Below the pieces are notes generated by a model. That model searched no databases and was not told the origin of the DNA. It saw only the letters and a program-made list of their open reading frames with translations. Shown piece by piece: positions 10,490 to 19,911 of a DNA stretch of 64,000 bases. The translations under genes were made by a program, and so were the position numbers. The first letter of the stretch is position 1. Each line of letters opens with the position of its first letter. Source of the stretch: Zestomonas insulae (GTDB taxonomy: Bacteria; Pseudomonadota; Gammaproteobacteria; Pseudomonadales; Pseudomonadaceae); assembly GCF_016901015.1 (NCBI RefSeq), contig NZ_JAFEUP010000005.1, positions 62,001 to 126,000 of the forward strand. The letters are read 5' to 3'.

Positions 10490-11545
10490 TCAAACGGCTG
10501 CGTCGTAGAACAGCTTGGAATCGCGCTGTTCGACCAGCGCCTGCTCGATGGCCGCCTGGTGCACTTCGTCGGCGTGCTCTTCGCGCTCTTCCGGCTTGAT
10601 GCCGAGGCGGGCGAACAGCTGCATGTCCTTGTCGGCCTGCGGGTTGGCGGTGGTCAGCAGCTTCTCGCCGTAGAAGATCGAGTTGGCGCCAGCCATGAAG
10701 GCCAGGGCTTGCATCTGTTCGTTCATCTGTTCGCGGCCGGCGGACAGGCGCACGTGCGACTTCGGCATCATGATGCGCGCCACGGCCAGGGTGCGGATGA
10801 AGTCGAACGGATCGACGTCCTTCTCTTCGGCGAGCGGCGTGCCCTTCACTTTCACCAGCATGTTGATCGGCACCGACTCCGGATGCTCGGGCAGGTTGGC
10901 CAGCTGGATCAGCAGGCCGGCGCGGTCGTCGACCGATTCACCCATGCCGAGGATGCCGCCGGAGCAGATCTTCATCCCCGCCTCACGCACGTAGGCCAGG
11001 GTCTGCAGACGCTCGCTGTAGGTGCGGGTGGTGATGATGTTGCCGTAGAACTCCGGCGAGGTGTCGAGGTTGTGGTTGTAGTAGTCGAGGCCGGCTTCAG
11101 CCAGCGACTGGGTCTGCTCCTGGGTCAGCTTGCCGAGGGTCATGCAGGTTTCCAGGCCGAGCTTCTTCACGCCTTTGACCATTTCCAGCACGTAAGGCAT
11201 GTCCTTGGCCGACGGATGCTTCCACGCCGCGCCCATGCAGAAACGCGTTGAGCCGATGGCCTTGGCCTCTTCCGCGGCCTGCAGGACCTTCTGCACTTCC
11301 ATCAGCTTTTCTTTGTCCAGGCCGGTGTTGTAGTGGCCGGACTGCGGGCAGTACTTGCAGTCTTCCGGGCAGGCACCGGTCTTGATCGACAGCAGCGTCG
11401 AGACCTGCACGCGATTAGGGTCGAAATGCGCACGGTGCATGGTCTGCGCCTGGAACAGCAGGTCGTTGAACGGCTGTTCGAACAGGGCGCGGACTTCGGC
11501 GAGCGACCAATCGTGACGGGTGGCCTGAACGGCGGATGCATTCAT
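10490..11545 (-). CDS. bioB: biotin synthase
   Basis: 351-aa radical SAM enzyme that inserts sulfur into dethiobiotin. The [4Fe-4S] motif CPEDCKYC gives Cys59, Cys63 and Cys66, with the family context [20 protein letters not shown]. Further motifs ([42 protein letters not shown]) place it clearly in BioB. The ATG at 11545 is preceded by AAGGA at 8 bases. First gene of the operon and divergent from comF; a BirA-type operator lies about 90 bases upstream. An in-frame ORF extending another 326 codons upstream runs antisense through comF and is not used. Confidence 0.97.
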   Translation of the reverse strand: MNASAVQATRHDWSLAEVRALFEQPFNDLLFQAQTMHRAHFDPNRVQVSTLLSIKTGACPEDCKYCPQSGHYNTGLDKEKLMEVQKVLQAAEEAKAIGSTRFCMGAAWKHPSAKDMPYVLEMVKGVKKLGLETCMTLGKLTQEQTQSLAEAGLDYYNHNLDTSPEFYGNIITTRTYSERLQTLAYVREAGMKICSGGILGMGESVDDRAGLLIQLANLPEHPESVPINMLVKVKGTPLAEEKDVDPFDFIRTLAVARIMMPKSHVRLSAGREQMNEQMQALAFMAGANSIFYGEKLLTTANPQADKDMQLFARLGIKPEEREEHADEVHQAAIEQALVEQRDSKLFYDAAV

Positions 11546-11629
11546 ACGGTTATTCCTTGTTGTTGGCTCGCGCCGGACTGTTAGAGTCGACGGCACGACA
11601 CGGATGTCGGGGATATTTAGGGAAGGCCA

Positions 11630-12364
11630 ATGCGCTGTCAACCGGGTTTCCGAAAAGCGGTTTACATCTGGACAAAAAACAACCAATTCTGCTTGCTCTG
11701 CGATGAACCGAGTGGCGCTGAGCAGCCTCTGTGCCATGCCTGCGAGCTCGAGCTGCCCTGGCTCGGCGCGCAGTGCCGGCAGTGCGCAGTGCCGCTCGTC
11801 GTCGAAGACCAGGTGTGCGGCGCCTGCCTGCGCCGTCCACCGAGCTTCAGCCGGGTGATCGCGCCGTGGCGCTACGAGTTTCCCCTCGATAGCCTGATCA
11901 CCCGCTTCAAGCACCAGGCCAAATGGCCGCTCGGCCACCTGCTCGCCGCACGATGCGCAGAGCACCTGCTGCAGGCCTACGCCCAGGGCCTGCCGCGCCC
12001 CGACCTGTTGCTGCCGGTGCCGCTGGCGACCCGCCGTCTGCGTCAGCGCGGTTTCAACCAGGCCGCGCTGCTGGCGCGCTGGTTGAGCGCAGCGTTGCAG
12101 TTGCCACTCGACGAAGACGCACTGCGCCGCTGTCGCGACACGCCCGCGCAGCAGGACCTGGATGCCGCCGCACGGCGCCGCAACCTGCGCGAGGCCTTCG
12201 CCCTGGCGCCCGGGGTGGCGCTGGCCGGCCGGCATGTCGCGGTGGTCGACGACGTGGTCACTACCGGCGCCACCGCCGAAGCGCTGGCCCGCCTGCTGCG
12301 CCGCGCCGGCGCCGCAGAGATCGACCTGTACTGCCTGGCGCGCACGCCGCAGCCCGGCGATTGA
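11630..12364 (+). CDS. comF: ComF family phosphoribosyltransferase-like protein
   Basis: 244-aa protein with an N-terminal double zinc-ribbon (paired cysteines CLLC, CHAC, CRQC, CGAC within the first 67 residues) and a C-terminal type I phosphoribosyltransferase fold with the PRPP loop [13 protein letters not shown] near 203-215. ComF proteins take part in DNA uptake and transformation and are linked to primosome function. Divergent from bioB. The annotated ATG overlaps a BirA-type operator at 11635-11667, so operator and first codons share sequence, or translation starts slightly downstream. Confidence 0.9.
   Translation: MRCQPGFRKAVYIWTKNNQFCLLCDEPSGAEQPLCHACELELPWLGAQCRQCAVPLVVEDQVCGACLRRPPSFSRVIAPWRYEFPLDSLITRFKHQAKWPLGHLLAARCAEHLLQAYAQGLPRPDLLLPVPLATRRLRQRGFNQAALLARWLSAALQLPLDEDALRRCRDTPAQQDLDAAARRRNLREAFALAPGVALAGRHVAVVDDVVTTGATAEALARLLRRAGAAEIDLYCLARTPQPGD
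11635..11667. promoter_or_regulatory. BirA-type biotin operator between bioB and comF
   Basis: CTGTCAACC (11635-11643), 15 bases, GGTTTACAT (11659-11667). The known BirA operator is TTGTAAACC-N15/16-GGTTTACAA; the arms match at 7 of 9 and 8 of 9 positions with the right spacing. It lies 90-122 bases upstream of bioB, where BirA loaded with biotinyl-AMP would repress the biotin operon. It also covers the first codons of comF. Confidence 0.75.
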
Positions 12365-12407
12365 CGGCGGCGCCGCTTTACGGAACCCTCGCTGTATAGC
12401 CAACACC

Positions 12408-13184
12408 ATGACGCCGCCCATGTCCGCCCTCACCGCCCTCGCCCAACACGTCACCCGCCGCCCGCAACGCATGGCGTTGCTCGAACAGATCGCCGAGCAA
12501 GGCTCGATCACCCGTGCCGCCAAGGCTGCCGGGCTGAGCTACAAGGCGGCCTGGGACGCGATCGACGAACTCAACAACCTCGCCGACCAGCCACTGGTCG
12601 AGCGCACGGTCGGTGGCCGCGGCGGTGGCGGCGCGCGGCTGTCCGCCGAGGGCGAGCGCCTGCTCGCCCTGTACAAGCGTCTCGAGGCGCTGCAGGCCCA
12701 GGTGCTGCAGGCCGCCGAAGACGACCGCGACCTGCAGCTGCTCGGCCGCCTGATGCTCAAGACCAGCGCGCGCAACCAGCTCAGCGGGCGGGTCGCAGCG
12801 ATCCGCGCGCAGGGCCGCAACGACCTGATCGAGATCGAGCTGGCCGGCGGCTGCCGGCTGACCGCGCAGATCACCCACCACAGCACCGAACGCCTCGAAC
12901 TGCAGGCGGACACCACCGTGGTGGCACTGATCAAGGCCGGCTGGATCAAGCTGCAGCCGTTCACCGCCACGGCGCCGGAGGAGTTCAATCAGCTGGAAGG
13001 CTGGATCGAGCAGATCGTCGCCGACCCGGAAGGGCCCAGCGAGGTGCGCATCGGCCTGCCCAGTGGCCAGACCCTCTACGCGCTGATCGACGCCGAGCGC
13101 CTGGCCGGCTTCGGCCTGCAACCGCGCGACGCGGTGCGCGCGCTGTTCTCGCCGCAGCAGGTGTTGCTCGGCACCCAGCTCTGA
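12408..13184 (+). CDS. ModE-family transcriptional regulator (PA0487-like)
   Basis: 258 aa, close to the 262 aa of E. coli ModE. An N-terminal LysR-type winged helix ([20 protein letters not shown], then [15 protein letters not shown]) is followed by two TOBE/Mop domains; the first carries [15 protein letters not shown] and the second spans about 195-258. This is the layout of molybdate-sensing ModE. No modABC genes are in the window, so its targets are elsewhere. The ATG at 12408 has no clear Shine-Dalgarno; ATG at 12420 (MSALTALAQ) is equally possible. Confidence 0.85.
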   Translation: MTPPMSALTALAQHVTRRPQRMALLEQIAEQGSITRAAKAAGLSYKAAWDAIDELNNLADQPLVERTVGGRGGGGARLSAEGERLLALYKRLEALQAQVLQAAEDDRDLQLLGRLMLKTSARNQLSGRVAAIRAQGRNDLIEIELAGGCRLTAQITHHSTERLELQADTTVVALIKAGWIKLQPFTATAPEEFNQLEGWIEQIVADPEGPSEVRIGLPSGQTLYALIDAERLAGFGLQPRDAVRALFSPQQVLLGTQL

Positions 13185-13236
13185 GCCCGGCCGCGCAGAT
13201 CGGCGTACACTGGGCGCCCCTGTGCCGGAGTCGCCC

Positions 13237-14211
13237 ATGTCCCATCCCTTCGCTGAGCTGACCCCCGACCTGGTGCTCGACGCCGTGGAAAGCCTCGGCT
13301 TCGTCAGCGACGCCCGCGTGCTGGCGCTGAACAGCTACGAGAACCGGGTCTATCAGGTCGGTATCGACGAGGGCGAGCCACTGATCGCCAAGTTCTACCG
13401 CCCGGCCCGCTGGAGCGATGCGGCGATCCGCGAGGAGCACGCCTTTACCTTCGAGCTGGCCGAGCATGAGGTGCCGGTGGTGGCGCCGCTGCTGCACGAC
13501 GGCGACAGCCTGTTCAGCCACGCCGGCTTCCGCTTCGCCCTGTTCCCGCGCCGCGGCGGTCGCGCGCCGGAGCCGGGCAATCCCGACCAGCTGTACCGCT
13601 TCGGCCAGTTGCTCGGCCGTCTGCACGCGATCGGCGCCAGCCGCCCGTTCGCCCACCGCGAGACGCTCGACGTCGCCAGTTTCGGCCACGCCTCGCTGGC
13701 CACTCTGCTGGACGGCAACTTCGTGCCGAAGAGCCTGCTGCCCGCCTACAGCTCGGTGGCGCGCGACCTGCTCGGGCGCCTCGACGAACTGTTCGCCCGC
13801 ACCAGCTTCACCAGCATCCGCCTGCACGGCGACTGCCATCCGGGCAACCTGATGTGCCGCGACGAGCTGTTCCATATCGTCGACCTCGACGACTGCCGCA
13901 GCGGCCCGGCGATCCAAGACCTGTGGATGATGCTCGCCGGCGAGCGCCACGAGCGGCAGAGCCAGCTCGCCGAGCTGGTCGACGGCTACCAGGAGTTCCA
14001 CGACTTCGCGCCGCGCGAGTTGGCGCTGATCGAGGGCCTGCGCGCCCTGCGCCTGATCCACTACAGCGCCTGGCTGGCGCGCCGCTGGGACGACCCGGCG
14101 TTCCCGCAGAGCTTTTCCTGGTTCGGCAGCGAGCGCTACTGGGGCGAGCAGGTGCTGGTGCTGCGCGAGCAGCTGGCGGCCCTCGACGAAGAGCCGCTGC
14201 GCCTGTTCTAG
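13237..14211 (+). CDS. srkA: stress response kinase A (YihE family)
   Basis: 324-aa aminoglycoside-phosphotransferase-fold protein kinase; E. coli SrkA is 328 aa and counters stress-induced cell death. N-terminal motif NSYENRVYQVG (nucleotide-binding loop), catalytic HGDCHPGN (197-204) and metal-binding IVDLDDCRSGP. The start at 13237 (MSHPFAELTPD) is set by a CGGAG ribosome site; an ATG five codons earlier has none. It follows the ModE-like gene by 52 bp on the same strand. Confidence 0.92.
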   Translation: MSHPFAELTPDLVLDAVESLGFVSDARVLALNSYENRVYQVGIDEGEPLIAKFYRPARWSDAAIREEHAFTFELAEHEVPVVAPLLHDGDSLFSHAGFRFALFPRRGGRAPEPGNPDQLYRFGQLLGRLHAIGASRPFAHRETLDVASFGHASLATLLDGNFVPKSLLPAYSSVARDLLGRLDELFARTSFTSIRLHGDCHPGNLMCRDELFHIVDLDDCRSGPAIQDLWMMLAGERHERQSQLAELVDGYQEFHDFAPRELALIEGLRALRLIHYSAWLARRWDDPAFPQSFSWFGSERYWGEQVLVLREQLAALDEEPLRLF

Positions 14212-14283
14212 GCGCCGAGCGGCACCGCCGCCGACGCTTGAGGGGCTACGCTTGCACTGAGCCCCTGCCGCCGAGGTGACGCC

Positions 14284-14625
14284 ATGTCCAGGCTGCTATC
14301 GGCGGGCGTCGTCGCCCTCGCCGGCCTCGCCGCCTGCACCAACTTGCAATCCACTTATCAAAACGAACCACTGGTGGCCCAGGTGCGCCCGGGCATGAGC
14401 CGCGAGCAAGTCCACCAGCTCGGCGGCGCGCCGCTGGCCAGCGTGCCGCGCAAAATCGCCGCCGGCACCTGTGACGACTATCAGTTGGGCCGCAGCGGCG
14501 CGGCGACCACCTACTACGTCGCCTACGACGCCAGCGGCAAGGTGCAGAGCACCGGCTTCACCAATTGCAACGGCTTCGAGCACGCCGAATACGACCGCGC
14601 CAACCCCGACCATGGCGGCTACTGA
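14284..14625 (+). CDS. osmE: OsmE-like outer membrane lipoprotein
   Basis: 113-aa lipoprotein. Signal peptide with lipobox LAGLAAC, so the mature protein starts at Cys18. The mature part follows OsmE closely: the GMSREQVHQLGG motif of the SmpA/OmlA fold, then GTCDDYQLG, TYYVAYDASGKVQSTGF and a Cys-containing tail ending EYDRANPD. OsmE is induced by osmotic stress in E. coli; its exact role is unclear. It stands alone between srkA and rarD. Confidence 0.88.
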   Translation: MSRLLSAGVVALAGLAACTNLQSTYQNEPLVAQVRPGMSREQVHQLGGAPLASVPRKIAAGTCDDYQLGRSGAATTYYVAYDASGKVQSTGFTNCNGFEHAEYDRANPDHGGY

Positions 14626-14714
14626 GCCGCGCCCAAACCTGAGCGATCGGACAACTCTGCGGTGCGCCGGCTAAACTTGGGCGCTTCGTCTGCCGTTCAA
14701 GCCAAGGATCGTTC

Positions 14715-15599
14715 ATGGCTACCGCCAACCCGCGCCGCGGGTATCTGCTGGGCCTCACCGCCTACACCATCTGGGGCCTGTTCCCGCTGTACTTCAAAGC
14801 CATCCAGCAAGTCCCTGCGCTGGAAATCGTCGTGCACCGCGCGCTCTGGTCGGCGCTGTTCGGCGCCCTGTTGCTGCTGGTGTGGAAGCACCCCGGCTGG
14901 TGGCGCGAGCTGCGCGAGAACCCGCGGCGTTTCCTGGTGCTCGGCGCCAGCGGCGCGCTGATCGCCAGCAACTGGCTGGTCTACGTCTGGGCGGTGAACA
15001 ACGGGCGGATGCTCGAAGCCAGCCTCGGCTACTACATCAATCCGCTGGTCAACGTGCTGCTCGGCATGCTGTTGCTCGGCGAACGCCTGCGCCGCCTGCA
15101 GTGGCTGGCGGTCGGCCTCGCCGCGCTGGGCGTAGCGCAGCAGGTGTGGCTAGTCGGCAGCCTGCCGTGGGTGTCACTGGCGCTGGCGCTGTCGTTCGGC
15201 TTCTACGGGCTGATCCGCAAGCAGGCGCCGGTCGCCGCCGCGCCCGGGCTGGTGGTGGAGACCTGGCTGCTGGTGCCGCTGGCGCTCGGCTGGCTGCTCC
15301 TGCACCCCGGCGCGGTGAGCAGCCAGGCGAGCTTCTGGAGCACCCCGCAGGCCTGGTGGCTGATCGCCGCGGGGCCGATCACCCTGGTGCCGCTGGTGTG
15401 CTTCAACGCCGCGGCGCGTCACCTGCCCTACACCACCCTGGGCTTTCTGCAGTACCTGGCGCCGACCCTGGTGCTGCTGCAGGCAGTGCTGCTGTTCGGC
15501 GAACCGCTGCACAGCGGTCAGCTGCTGACCTTCCTGTGCATCTGGGCGGGCCTGGCGCTCTATAGCATCGACGCCTGGCTGACCCTGCGGCGCAACTGA
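14715..15599 (+). CDS. rarD: EamA-family permease RarD
   Basis: 294-aa inner membrane protein with about ten hydrophobic segments in two EamA halves. The opening RRGYLLGLTAYTIWGLFPLYFK, NWLVYVWAVNNGRMLEASLG and FLQYLAPTLVLLQAVLLFGE are characteristic of RarD (named for chloramphenicol sensitivity). Substrate is not known. It ends immediately before the DnaA-box repeat region; no terminator hairpin was found after it. Confidence 0.92.
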   Translation: MATANPRRGYLLGLTAYTIWGLFPLYFKAIQQVPALEIVVHRALWSALFGALLLLVWKHPGWWRELRENPRRFLVLGASGALIASNWLVYVWAVNNGRMLEASLGYYINPLVNVLLGMLLLGERLRRLQWLAVGLAALGVAQQVWLVGSLPWVSLALALSFGFYGLIRKQAPVAAAPGLVVETWLLVPLALGWLLLHPGAVSSQASFWSTPQAWWLIAAGPITLVPLVCFNAAARHLPYTTLGFLQYLAPTLVLLQAVLLFGEPLHSGQLLTFLCIWAGLALYSIDAWLTLRRN

Positions 15600-16116
15600 G
15601 CAGTTTTTCGCCACGCGCCGCCAGGCCGCGCCGGCGCTGGCGTGGCGCCGGGCATCCCAAGCTTGTCCACAGATCTGTCCCCGGAGTTTGTGCACAAGCC
15701 CGACGTCCGCCGCGCGGCCTGCTCAGTTTTTCACCGCCCCCTCCGAGGCCGCAGCGGGGTTGAGCTGCAGGCGGCGCTCCAGAGCTTATCCACACAATTG
15801 TCCACGGCTTTCGGGGACAACTCGCCGCCGCGCGTGCGGCCCTCGGCGTGGGCTGGCCGCGCACTGGCGCGAGCGCGGTGGCGCAGCGCACGAGCCTGCA
15901 CAAAAAATCAGCGCACCGCCACAGGCCACGGCCGACGCGGCCTGCAGCCGATCATCCCACGCTTATCCACACAATCATCCCCGGACTTTGTGCACAAAGC
16001 CGCTGGCGCCGCTACTTTTTTCGCCAGACAAACAAAAGCCCCGGCGCACTAGCTGATGCGGCGGGGCTCCCCAGGTTATCCACAAGCCTGTCCACGCGTT
16101 TCGGGGGTAACTGCGC
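15600..16116. repeat. noncoding array of four DnaA-box-like 35-bp units
   Basis: 517 bp without a credible gene. Four units at 15663-15697, 15786-15820, 15963-15997 and 16076-16110 align without gaps over 35 bases. Each starts with TTATCCACA (TTGTCCACA in unit 1), the DnaA-box consensus. A second forward box-like motif follows 12 bases later (TTGTCCACG in unit 2), then a third in reverse orientation (TTGTGCACA in units 1 and 3, TTGTCCCCG and TTACCCCCG in units 2 and 4). Units 1 and 3 form one subtype, 2 and 4 another. A T-tract (CAGTTTTTC-like) lies about 60 bases before units 1, 2 and 4, and an A-tract before unit 3. Layout is tandem, with box-to-box spacing of 123, 177 and 113 bases. Role unknown; a DnaA-binding locus is the leading idea. 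Confidence 0.8.
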
Positions 16117-16635
16117 TCAGGCGTCGCTGCGCAGATTCAGCTCCACCATCAGGTCGTCGGCGAGGGTTTCCAAGCGGTTCTGCAGCAGGTCGAGGGACAG
16201 CGTCAGCGGCACCGCCAGCACTGCTTCGGCATGAAACAGCGGCTCGCTGCTCATCGGCGCCGGCACCACCTCGGTGGTCAGGCTCTCGATGTTGATGCCG
16301 TGCTCGCTGAGCAGGCGGGTAATGTCGCGGACGATGCCGGGACGGTCGTTGCCGACCAGATCGAGGTGGATCGGCTTCCAAGTGCAGGACGGATCGATGC
16401 CGCTCTCCGCCAGCAGCACGCGGATGCCCTGTTCGTTGAGCGCCTGTAGGCCGTCGACCAGTTCGTCGTAGGACTCCGCCGGCACGCTGATCTTGAGGAT
16501 CCCGGCGAACTGCCCGGCCATCCGCGACATGCGGCTCTCCAGCCAGTTGCCGCCGTGCTCGGCGATGCAGCGCGCGATGCGTTCGACCAGGCCGGGCTGG
16601 TCCTGGGCGATGACCGTGATTACGAGATGATTCAC
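16117..16635 (-). CDS. GcvR-like ACT-domain protein
   Basis: 172-aa protein made of two ACT domains (about 1-80 and 90-170), opening NHLVITVIAQDQPGLVERIA with GGNWLESRMSRMAGQFAG; the second domain has VGNDRPGIVRDITRLLSEHG. This is the layout of GcvR, the glycine-sensing protein that restrains the glycine cleavage activator GcvA in E. coli (190 aa). The GTG start at 16635 has an AGGAG site 7 bases upstream. No gcv genes are nearby, so the target is unproven. It lies 29 bp after the GNAT gene and is probably co-transcribed with it. Confidence 0.85.
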   Translation of the reverse strand: MNHLVITVIAQDQPGLVERIARCIAEHGGNWLESRMSRMAGQFAGILKISVPAESYDELVDGLQALNEQGIRVLLAESGIDPSCTWKPIHLDLVGNDRPGIVRDITRLLSEHGINIESLTTEVVPAPMSSEPLFHAEAVLAVPLTLSLDLLQNRLETLADDLMVELNLRSDA

Positions 16636-16664
16636 GCGTGACTCCTGTTCGAATCGGGCCCGGC

Positions 16665-17117
16665 TCAGCGCGACGCCAGGCTCAGCCAGTAGGTGTGGAA
16701 GGCTTCGTCCCTGACATAGCCTAGGCGCTCGTACAGCGCCTGTCCGGCCAGATTGGTCTTCGCCGTTTCCAGCATCAGGCCGCAAGCGCCGCTGGCCACG
16801 GCGAAATCGCGGGCGGCGTTCATCAGTGCTTCGCCAACCCCGCGGCGCCGCGCCGTCGGCGCGACGAACAGGTCGCTGAGCAGCCACGACGGGCGCAGCT
16901 CCAGCGAGGCGAACAGCGGGTAGAGCTGCACGAATCCCTGCGCCCGGCCTTCGGCGTCACGGGCGAGGAACAGCGCCGAGTCGCCGCGTTCGAGGCGCGC
17001 GGCGAGGAAGCTGCGGATCGCCGCGGGCTCTTTCGGCACCTGGTAGAACTGCAGGTAGCCGGCGAACAGCTCGCTGAGCGTGTCGAGATCGGCGGCAGTG
17101 GCGGCAAGCACGGGCAT
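16665..17117 (-). CDS. GNAT family N-acetyltransferase (PA0483-like)
   Basis: 150-aa single-domain GNAT enzyme using acetyl-CoA. The pyrophosphate-binding motif is LLSDLFVAPTARRRGVGEAL (R-x-x-G-V-G form), and the C-terminal NLAGQALYERLGYVRDEAFHTY is a typical motif B. An AAGGAG site precedes the ATG. Substrate cannot be inferred. It pairs with the GcvR-like gene. Confidence 0.88.
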   Translation of the reverse strand: MPVLAATAADLDTLSELFAGYLQFYQVPKEPAAIRSFLAARLERGDSALFLARDAEGRAQGFVQLYPLFASLELRPSWLLSDLFVAPTARRRGVGEALMNAARDFAVASGACGLMLETAKTNLAGQALYERLGYVRDEAFHTYWLSLASR

Positions 17118-17344
17118 AACGGACTCCTTGTGGGTATGCAGGGCAAGTATAGGAAAGCCGCCCGGCGGGCGGCAGCCGCGCCTGCGACGGCGGGTCGCAG
17201 ACCGCCCACCGAATTAATCGTGTACGTTTTCTAGATTTATCTGGAACAATCTTGGTGTTTTTTGAGAACATTCCGCTCCCGCCGTGACTGCAACGCACAT
17301 TCCGGTCGCCCCGCGACGCCTGCGCTGATTTTTACGGCGGCTTC

Positions 17345-17372
17345 ATGTAGTATGCCGCGCCTCGGACTACAT
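17345..17372. promoter_or_regulatory. inverted repeat at a likely glcB promoter
   Basis: ATGTAGT (17345-17351) and ACTACAT (17366-17372) form a perfect 7-bp inverted repeat with a 14-base centre, 50-77 bases before glcB. A TAGTAT hexamer at 17349-17354 overlaps the left arm and could be the -10 element. Apart from this and an AT-rich stretch near 17210-17265, nothing else was seen in the 304 bases between the GNAT and glcB genes. Operator function is inference. Confidence 0.4.
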
Positions 17373-17421
17373 AACGGGAAAAGCCCGGTCCGTGCGGATC
17401 TAGAGCAGAGTGAGGCAAGCA

Positions 17422-19599
17422 ATGACTGAGCGCGTTCAAGTCGGTGGCCTGCAGGTCGCCAAAGTCCTGTTCGACTTCGTGAACAACGAAGCCATCCCCG
17501 GTACCGGCATTGCTGCCGACAAGTTCTGGGGCGGTGTGGAAGCGGTCATCAATGACCTCGCCCCGAAGAACAAAGCCCTGCTCGCCAAGCGCGATGCCCT
17601 GCAGGCGCAAATCGACGCCTGGCACCAGGCGCGTGCCGGCCAGGCCCACGACGCCGTGGCCTACAAGGCATTCCTGCAGGAAATCGGCTACCTGCTGCCG
17701 GAAGCCGCTGACTTCCAGGCCACCACCCAGAACGTCGACGAAGAAATCGCCCGCATGGCCGGCCCGCAGCTGGTAGTGCCGGTGATGAACGCGCGCTTCG
17801 CCCTGAACGCCGCCAACGCCCGCTGGGGTTCGCTGTACGACGCCCTGTACGGCACCGACGTGATCAGCACCGAAGGTGGCGCGGACAAGGGTCCGGGCTA
17901 CAACCAGGTGCGCGGTGACAAGGTCATCGCCTACGCCCGCGCCTTCCTCGACGAAGCCGCGCCGCTGGAAGGTGCCTCGCACGTCGACGCCAGCGCCTAC
18001 GCCATCGACGCCGGCAAGCTGGTGGTCAGCCTGAAGAACGGCAACCGCGTCGGCCTGCAGAACCCGGCGCAGTTCATCGCCTTCCAGGGCAATGCCGCAC
18101 AACCGGCTGCCGTGCTGCTGAAGAACAACGGCCTGCACTTCGAAATCCAGATCGACCCGTCCAGCCCGATCGGCCAGACCGATGCCGCCGGCGTCAAAGA
18201 CGTGCTGATGGAATCCGCGCTGACCACCATCATGGACTGCGAAGACTCCGTGGCCGCCGTCGATGCCGACGACAAGACCGTGGTCTACCGCAACTGGCTG
18301 GGCCTGATGAAGGGCGACCTGGCCGAAAGCGTGGCCAAGGGTGGCAGCACCTTCACCCGCACCATGAACCCGGACCGCGTGTACACCAAGGCCGACGGCT
18401 CCGAGCTGACCCTGCATGGTCGTTCGCTGCTGTTCGTGCGCAACGTCGGTCACCTGATGACCAACCCGGCGATCCTCGACGCGCAAGGCAACGAAGTGCC
18501 GGAAGGCATCCAGGACGCGCTGTTCACCAGCCTGATCGCGGTGCACAACCTGAACGGCAACACCAGCCGCAAGAACACCCGCACCGGCAGCGTGTACATC
18601 GTTAAGCCGAAGATGCACGGTCCGGAAGAAGTGGCCTTCGCCGTCGAGACTTTCGGCCGCGTCGAGGACGTCCTCGGCCTGCCGCGCAACACCCTGAAAG
18701 TCGGCATCATGGACGAAGAGCGCCGCACCACCGTCAACCTCAAGGCCTGCATCCAGGCTGCGAAAGAGCGCGTGGTGTTCATCAACACCGGCTTCCTCGA
18801 CCGTACCGGCGACGAAATCCACACCTCCATGGAAGCCGGCGCGATGGTGCGCAAGGCCAACATGAAAACCGAGAAGTGGATCGGCGCCTACGAGAACAGC
18901 AACGTCGACATCGGCCTGGCCACCGGCCTGCAGGGCAAAGCGCAGATCGGCAAAGGCATGTGGGCGATGCCCGACCTGATGGCCGGCATGGTCGAGCAGA
19001 AGATCGCTCACCCGCTGGCCGGCGCCAACACCGCCTGGGTCCCGTCGCCGACCGCCGCCACCCTGCACGCCATGCACTACCACAAGGTCGACGTGTTCGC
19101 CCGTCAGGCCGAGCTGGCCAAGCGTGCCGCCGCCTCGGTGGACGACATCCTGACCATCCCGCTGGCGGCCAACACCAACTGGTCGGCCGACGAGCTGCAG
19201 AACGAACTGGACAACAACGCCCAAGGCATTCTCGGCTACGTGGTGCGCTGGATCGACCAAGGCGTCGGCTGCTCCAAGGTGCCGGACATCAATGACGTGG
19301 GCCTGATGGAAGACCGCGCCACCCTGCGCATCTCCAGCCAGCTGCTGGCCAACTGGCTGTGCCACGGCATCGTCAGCGAAGCGCAGATCGTCGAGAGCCT
19401 CGAGCGCATGGCTGTAGTAGTCGACCGGCAGAACGCCAGCGACCCGCTGTACCGTCCGCTGGCGCCGAACTTCGCCGACAACGTGGCCTTCCAGGCCGCG
19501 CTGGAACTGGTCGTCGAAGGCACCAAGCAGCCCAACGGCTACACCGAGCCGGTGCTGCACCGCCGCCGTCGCGAGTTCAAGGCCAAGAACGGTCTGTAA
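17422..19599 (+). CDS. glcB: malate synthase G
   Basis: 725-aa enzyme condensing glyoxylate with acetyl-CoA to malate; E. coli GlcB is 723 aa. Motifs: [36 protein letters not shown], the Mg-binding [17 protein letters not shown] with [20 protein letters not shown], and the C-terminal [20 protein letters not shown]. The ATG at 17422 has GAGG 8 bases upstream and gives [16 protein letters not shown]. Monocistronic, ending at a strong terminator. It completes the glyoxylate route, which two-carbon units from the neighbouring acyl-CoA dehydrogenases would feed. Confidence 0.97.
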   Translation: MTERVQVGGLQVAKVLFDFVNNEAIPGTGIAADKFWGGVEAVINDLAPKNKALLAKRDALQAQIDAWHQARAGQAHDAVAYKAFLQEIGYLLPEAADFQATTQNVDEEIARMAGPQLVVPVMNARFALNAANARWGSLYDALYGTDVISTEGGADKGPGYNQVRGDKVIAYARAFLDEAAPLEGASHVDASAYAIDAGKLVVSLKNGNRVGLQNPAQFIAFQGNAAQPAAVLLKNNGLHFEIQIDPSSPIGQTDAAGVKDVLMESALTTIMDCEDSVAAVDADDKTVVYRNWLGLMKGDLAESVAKGGSTFTRTMNPDRVYTKADGSELTLHGRSLLFVRNVGHLMTNPAILDAQGNEVPEGIQDALFTSLIAVHNLNGNTSRKNTRTGSVYIVKPKMHGPEEVAFAVETFGRVEDVLGLPRNTLKVGIMDEERRTTVNLKACIQAAKERVVFINTGFLDRTGDEIHTSMEAGAMVRKANMKTEKWIGAYENSNVDIGLATGLQGKAQIGKGMWAMPDLMAGMVEQKIAHPLAGANTAWVPSPTAATLHAMHYHKVDVFARQAELAKRAAASVDDILTIPLAANTNWSADELQNELDNNAQGILGYVVRWIDQGVGCSKVPDINDVGLMEDRATLRISSQLLANWLCHGIVSEAQIVESLERMAVVVDRQNASDPLYRPLAPNFADNVAFQAALELVVEGTKQPNGYTEPVLHRRRREFKAKNGL

Positions 19600-19615
19600 T
19601 TCGCCACTGCTGTGA

Positions 19616-19645
19616 AAAGAACCGCCCTCCGGGGCGGTTTTTTTA
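19616..19645 (+). terminator. rho-independent terminator of glcB
   Basis: AACCGCCC / GGGCGGTT, 8-bp stem with a 4-base loop, followed by seven T, 20 bases after the glcB stop codon. Confidence 0.93.
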
Positions 19646-19805
19646 TGCCCGCGCGCCACTGATCGAGTCGCGAGGCTCCCGCACGCCGCTCTGCTGATCT
19701 ACCTCAACAAACCGTCATAGTCGTGGTCGTAAGCTGTTCATCAACCGCAATGGGTTGATTTCGCCGGGCCATCACCCCACTTAGAGCCCTGCGCGGGCCA
19801 TCCCT

Positions 19806-19842
19806 ATAGAGCGAGGCAATCAATTCGATGCCTTCAATCAAT
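19806..19842. promoter_or_regulatory. possible OxyR site upstream of ahpC
   Basis: The OxyR consensus has four ATAG/CTAT-type tetrads at 10-11-base steps. Read in that frame, 19806-19842 gives ATAG, CAAT, ATGC and CAAT with the inner T and A of the right half, 14 of 20 defined positions. It lies 70-106 bases upstream of ahpC, a usual OxyR target. No competing motif was found in the 312 bases between glcB and ahpC, apart from the glcB terminator. Confidence 0.4.
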
Positions 19843-19911
19843 TTAGCGATATAGCCGGATTGCATTAGGATGGCCCCATCAAATTTCCAAACCCCACAAG
19901 GAGTTCACCCA

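Noticed and set aside
15642..16052. Possible small ORFs in the DnaA-box region
   Set aside because: They run through the repeats in several frames with no ribosome site, and the repeats are conserved as DNA at fixed spacing rather than as codons.
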